22,693 nucleotides of DNA, taken from an uncultured Ellagibacter sp. (GTDB taxonomy: Bacteria > Actinomycetota > Coriobacteriia > Coriobacteriales > Eggerthellaceae). The position numbers and the translations under genes were made by a program. The stretch covers positions 1-22,693 of the forward strand of contig CAKTSW010000002.1 of assembly GCA_934613165.1 (NCBI GenBank), given 5' to 3'. The notes beneath the pieces are model-generated. The model saw only the letters and a list, made by a program, of their open reading frames with translations, was not told where the DNA came from and made no database searches. Below, piece by piece: positions 22,039 to 22,693 of the stretch (its first letter is position 1; each line of letters begins with the position of its first letter).

Positions 22039-22693
22039 ATGGGAAAGCCCGCAGGCGAGGTGCTCGACGCCATCCCGAACGAGAAGCTTCTGGAAACGAC
22101 CGGCCCCGACGACGCGGGCATGCTGCGGCAGCGGTTCCTCGCCTTCAACACGCTCGTCACGCTGCAGGCGTTCGGCGACGAGCGCGCTTGCTTCGCCGCA
22201 TTCGATGCCGCGCGCTCCGCGTCGCGGCGCTTCGAGCGGCTGTTCTCGCGAACGCTTCCCCATTCCGATATCGCACGGCTGAACGCGACCAGAGGGGCTG
22301 CCGTGGAAATCGCGCCCGAAACCGCCGACCTTCTGGAACGCGCGCTTTTCTACTGCGCGGACAGCTGCGGGCGCTTCGACGTGACCATGGGCGCCGCCGT
22401 GCGCCTGTGGGATCTGCGGCGCGGCATCGTACCCTCTCGCCGCGCGCTCGACGAAGCGCTCGGACACGTGGACTGGCGCGGCCTGCATGTGTGGCGGGAA
22501 GACGGGCGCGCGTTCGCGCAGCTCGACGACCCGCTCGCCGCGGTGGACGTCGGGGGGATCGCCAAAGGATGGATCGCCGACGAGCTGACGCGCATCATGC
22601 GCGCCCGCGGCCTTTCCGACTTCATCGTGAACCTCGGCGGCAACGTGGTCGCGCACGGGGAAAAGCCCGGCGGCGTTCCCTGGAACATCGGCA
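22039..22693 (+). CDS. apbE: FAD:protein FMN transferase ApbE (3' truncated)
   Basis: The first 218 residues are in the window. ApbE takes FMN from FAD and links it to threonine or serine in [S/T]GA[T/S] target sites. Visible family motifs are ERLFSRTLPHSDIARLN (66-82), FDVTMG (113-118), DVGGIAKGW (170-178) and NLGGN (198-202). The start is ATG 22039, three bases after the regulator stop, with GGATCGAGG upstream. The N-terminus has about 30 polar residues before the conserved core and no signal peptide or lipobox, so this copy appears cytosolic. The window also encodes a likely flavinylation target, Thr145 of the iron-sulfur/FMN protein at 6023-7537, but that domain is exported by a Sec-type signal, so another substrate (for example a Tat-exported reductase) is also possible. 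Confidence 0.92.
   Translation, partial: MGKPAGEVLDAIPNEKLLETTGPDDAGMLRQRFLAFNTLVTLQAFGDERACFAAFDAARSASRRFERLFSRTLPHSDIARLNATRGAAVEIAPETADLLERALFYCADSCGRFDVTMGAAVRLWDLRRGIVPSRRALDEALGHVDWRGLHVWREDGRAFAQLDDPLAAVDVGGIAKGWIADELTRIMRARGLSDFIVNLGGNVVAHGEKPGGVPWNIG

Overview
The window is a GC-rich (roughly two-thirds G+C by eye), gene-dense bacterial chromosome segment. The mix of genes suggests an anaerobic or microaerobic actinobacterium, most likely of the Coriobacteriia/Eggerthellaceae type. The pointers are a LuxR-type regulator with an N-terminal membrane domain, an ApbE flavinyltransferase, a flavinylated iron-sulfur membrane protein, a fused CydDC-type exporter, orphan CCG-domain iron-sulfur protein, and actinobacterial-looking leaderless starts. 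The taxonomic placement is inference; no rRNA or other marker is present.

Layout. (1) 1-3671, + strand: a NitT/TauT-type ABC importer (substrate-binding protein cut by the window edge, ATPase, permease) followed by a cysteine-rich protein resembling DUF5714. Two GC-rich hairpins sit between its genes. (2) 3672-4412: a 741-bp gap between convergent genes. It holds a terminator, a family of palindromic repeats spaced by exactly 51 bp in two orientations, an AT-rich island with nested dyads, and interleaved hairpins behind nikR. (3) 4413-5100, - strand: an unrecognised 84-aa protein and the nickel-responsive repressor NikR. Divergent from them is an unrecognised 153-aa protein (5212-5673, +). 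(4) 5674-6022: a convergent gap with a possible gene remnant and a strong hairpin.

(5) 6023-15747, - strand: a five-gene iron operon read right to left. It runs efeU (FTR1 permease with a large extra outer domain), efeO (cupredoxin plus M75 lipoprotein), efeB (Tat-exported DyP heme peroxidase), a single-chain CydDC-like ABC exporter, and a membrane protein joining an outer FMN-binding domain to a NapH/NosR-like 4Fe-4S module. A good promoter and a perfect dyad lie just upstream of efeU. My reading is that the last protein passes cytosolic electrons to the outer face, to reduce iron or feed EfeO/EfeB, while the exporter handles heme or thiols. (6) 16028-17410, -: a HdrD/GlpC-like protein with two 4Fe-4S and two CCG domains. 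(7) 17580-21057, -: an ABC-2 exporter (ATPase and two permeases). (8) 21256-22693, +: a membrane-anchored LuxR regulator followed directly by apbE, which runs off the window.

The most interesting points are the iron operon with its built-in electron-transfer arm and exporter, the probable ApbE flavinylation site in that arm, and the 51-bp-phased palindromic repeats around an AT-rich dyad. No tRNA, rRNA, CRISPR array, transposase or phage gene was seen. All assignments come from reading motifs; nothing was searched.
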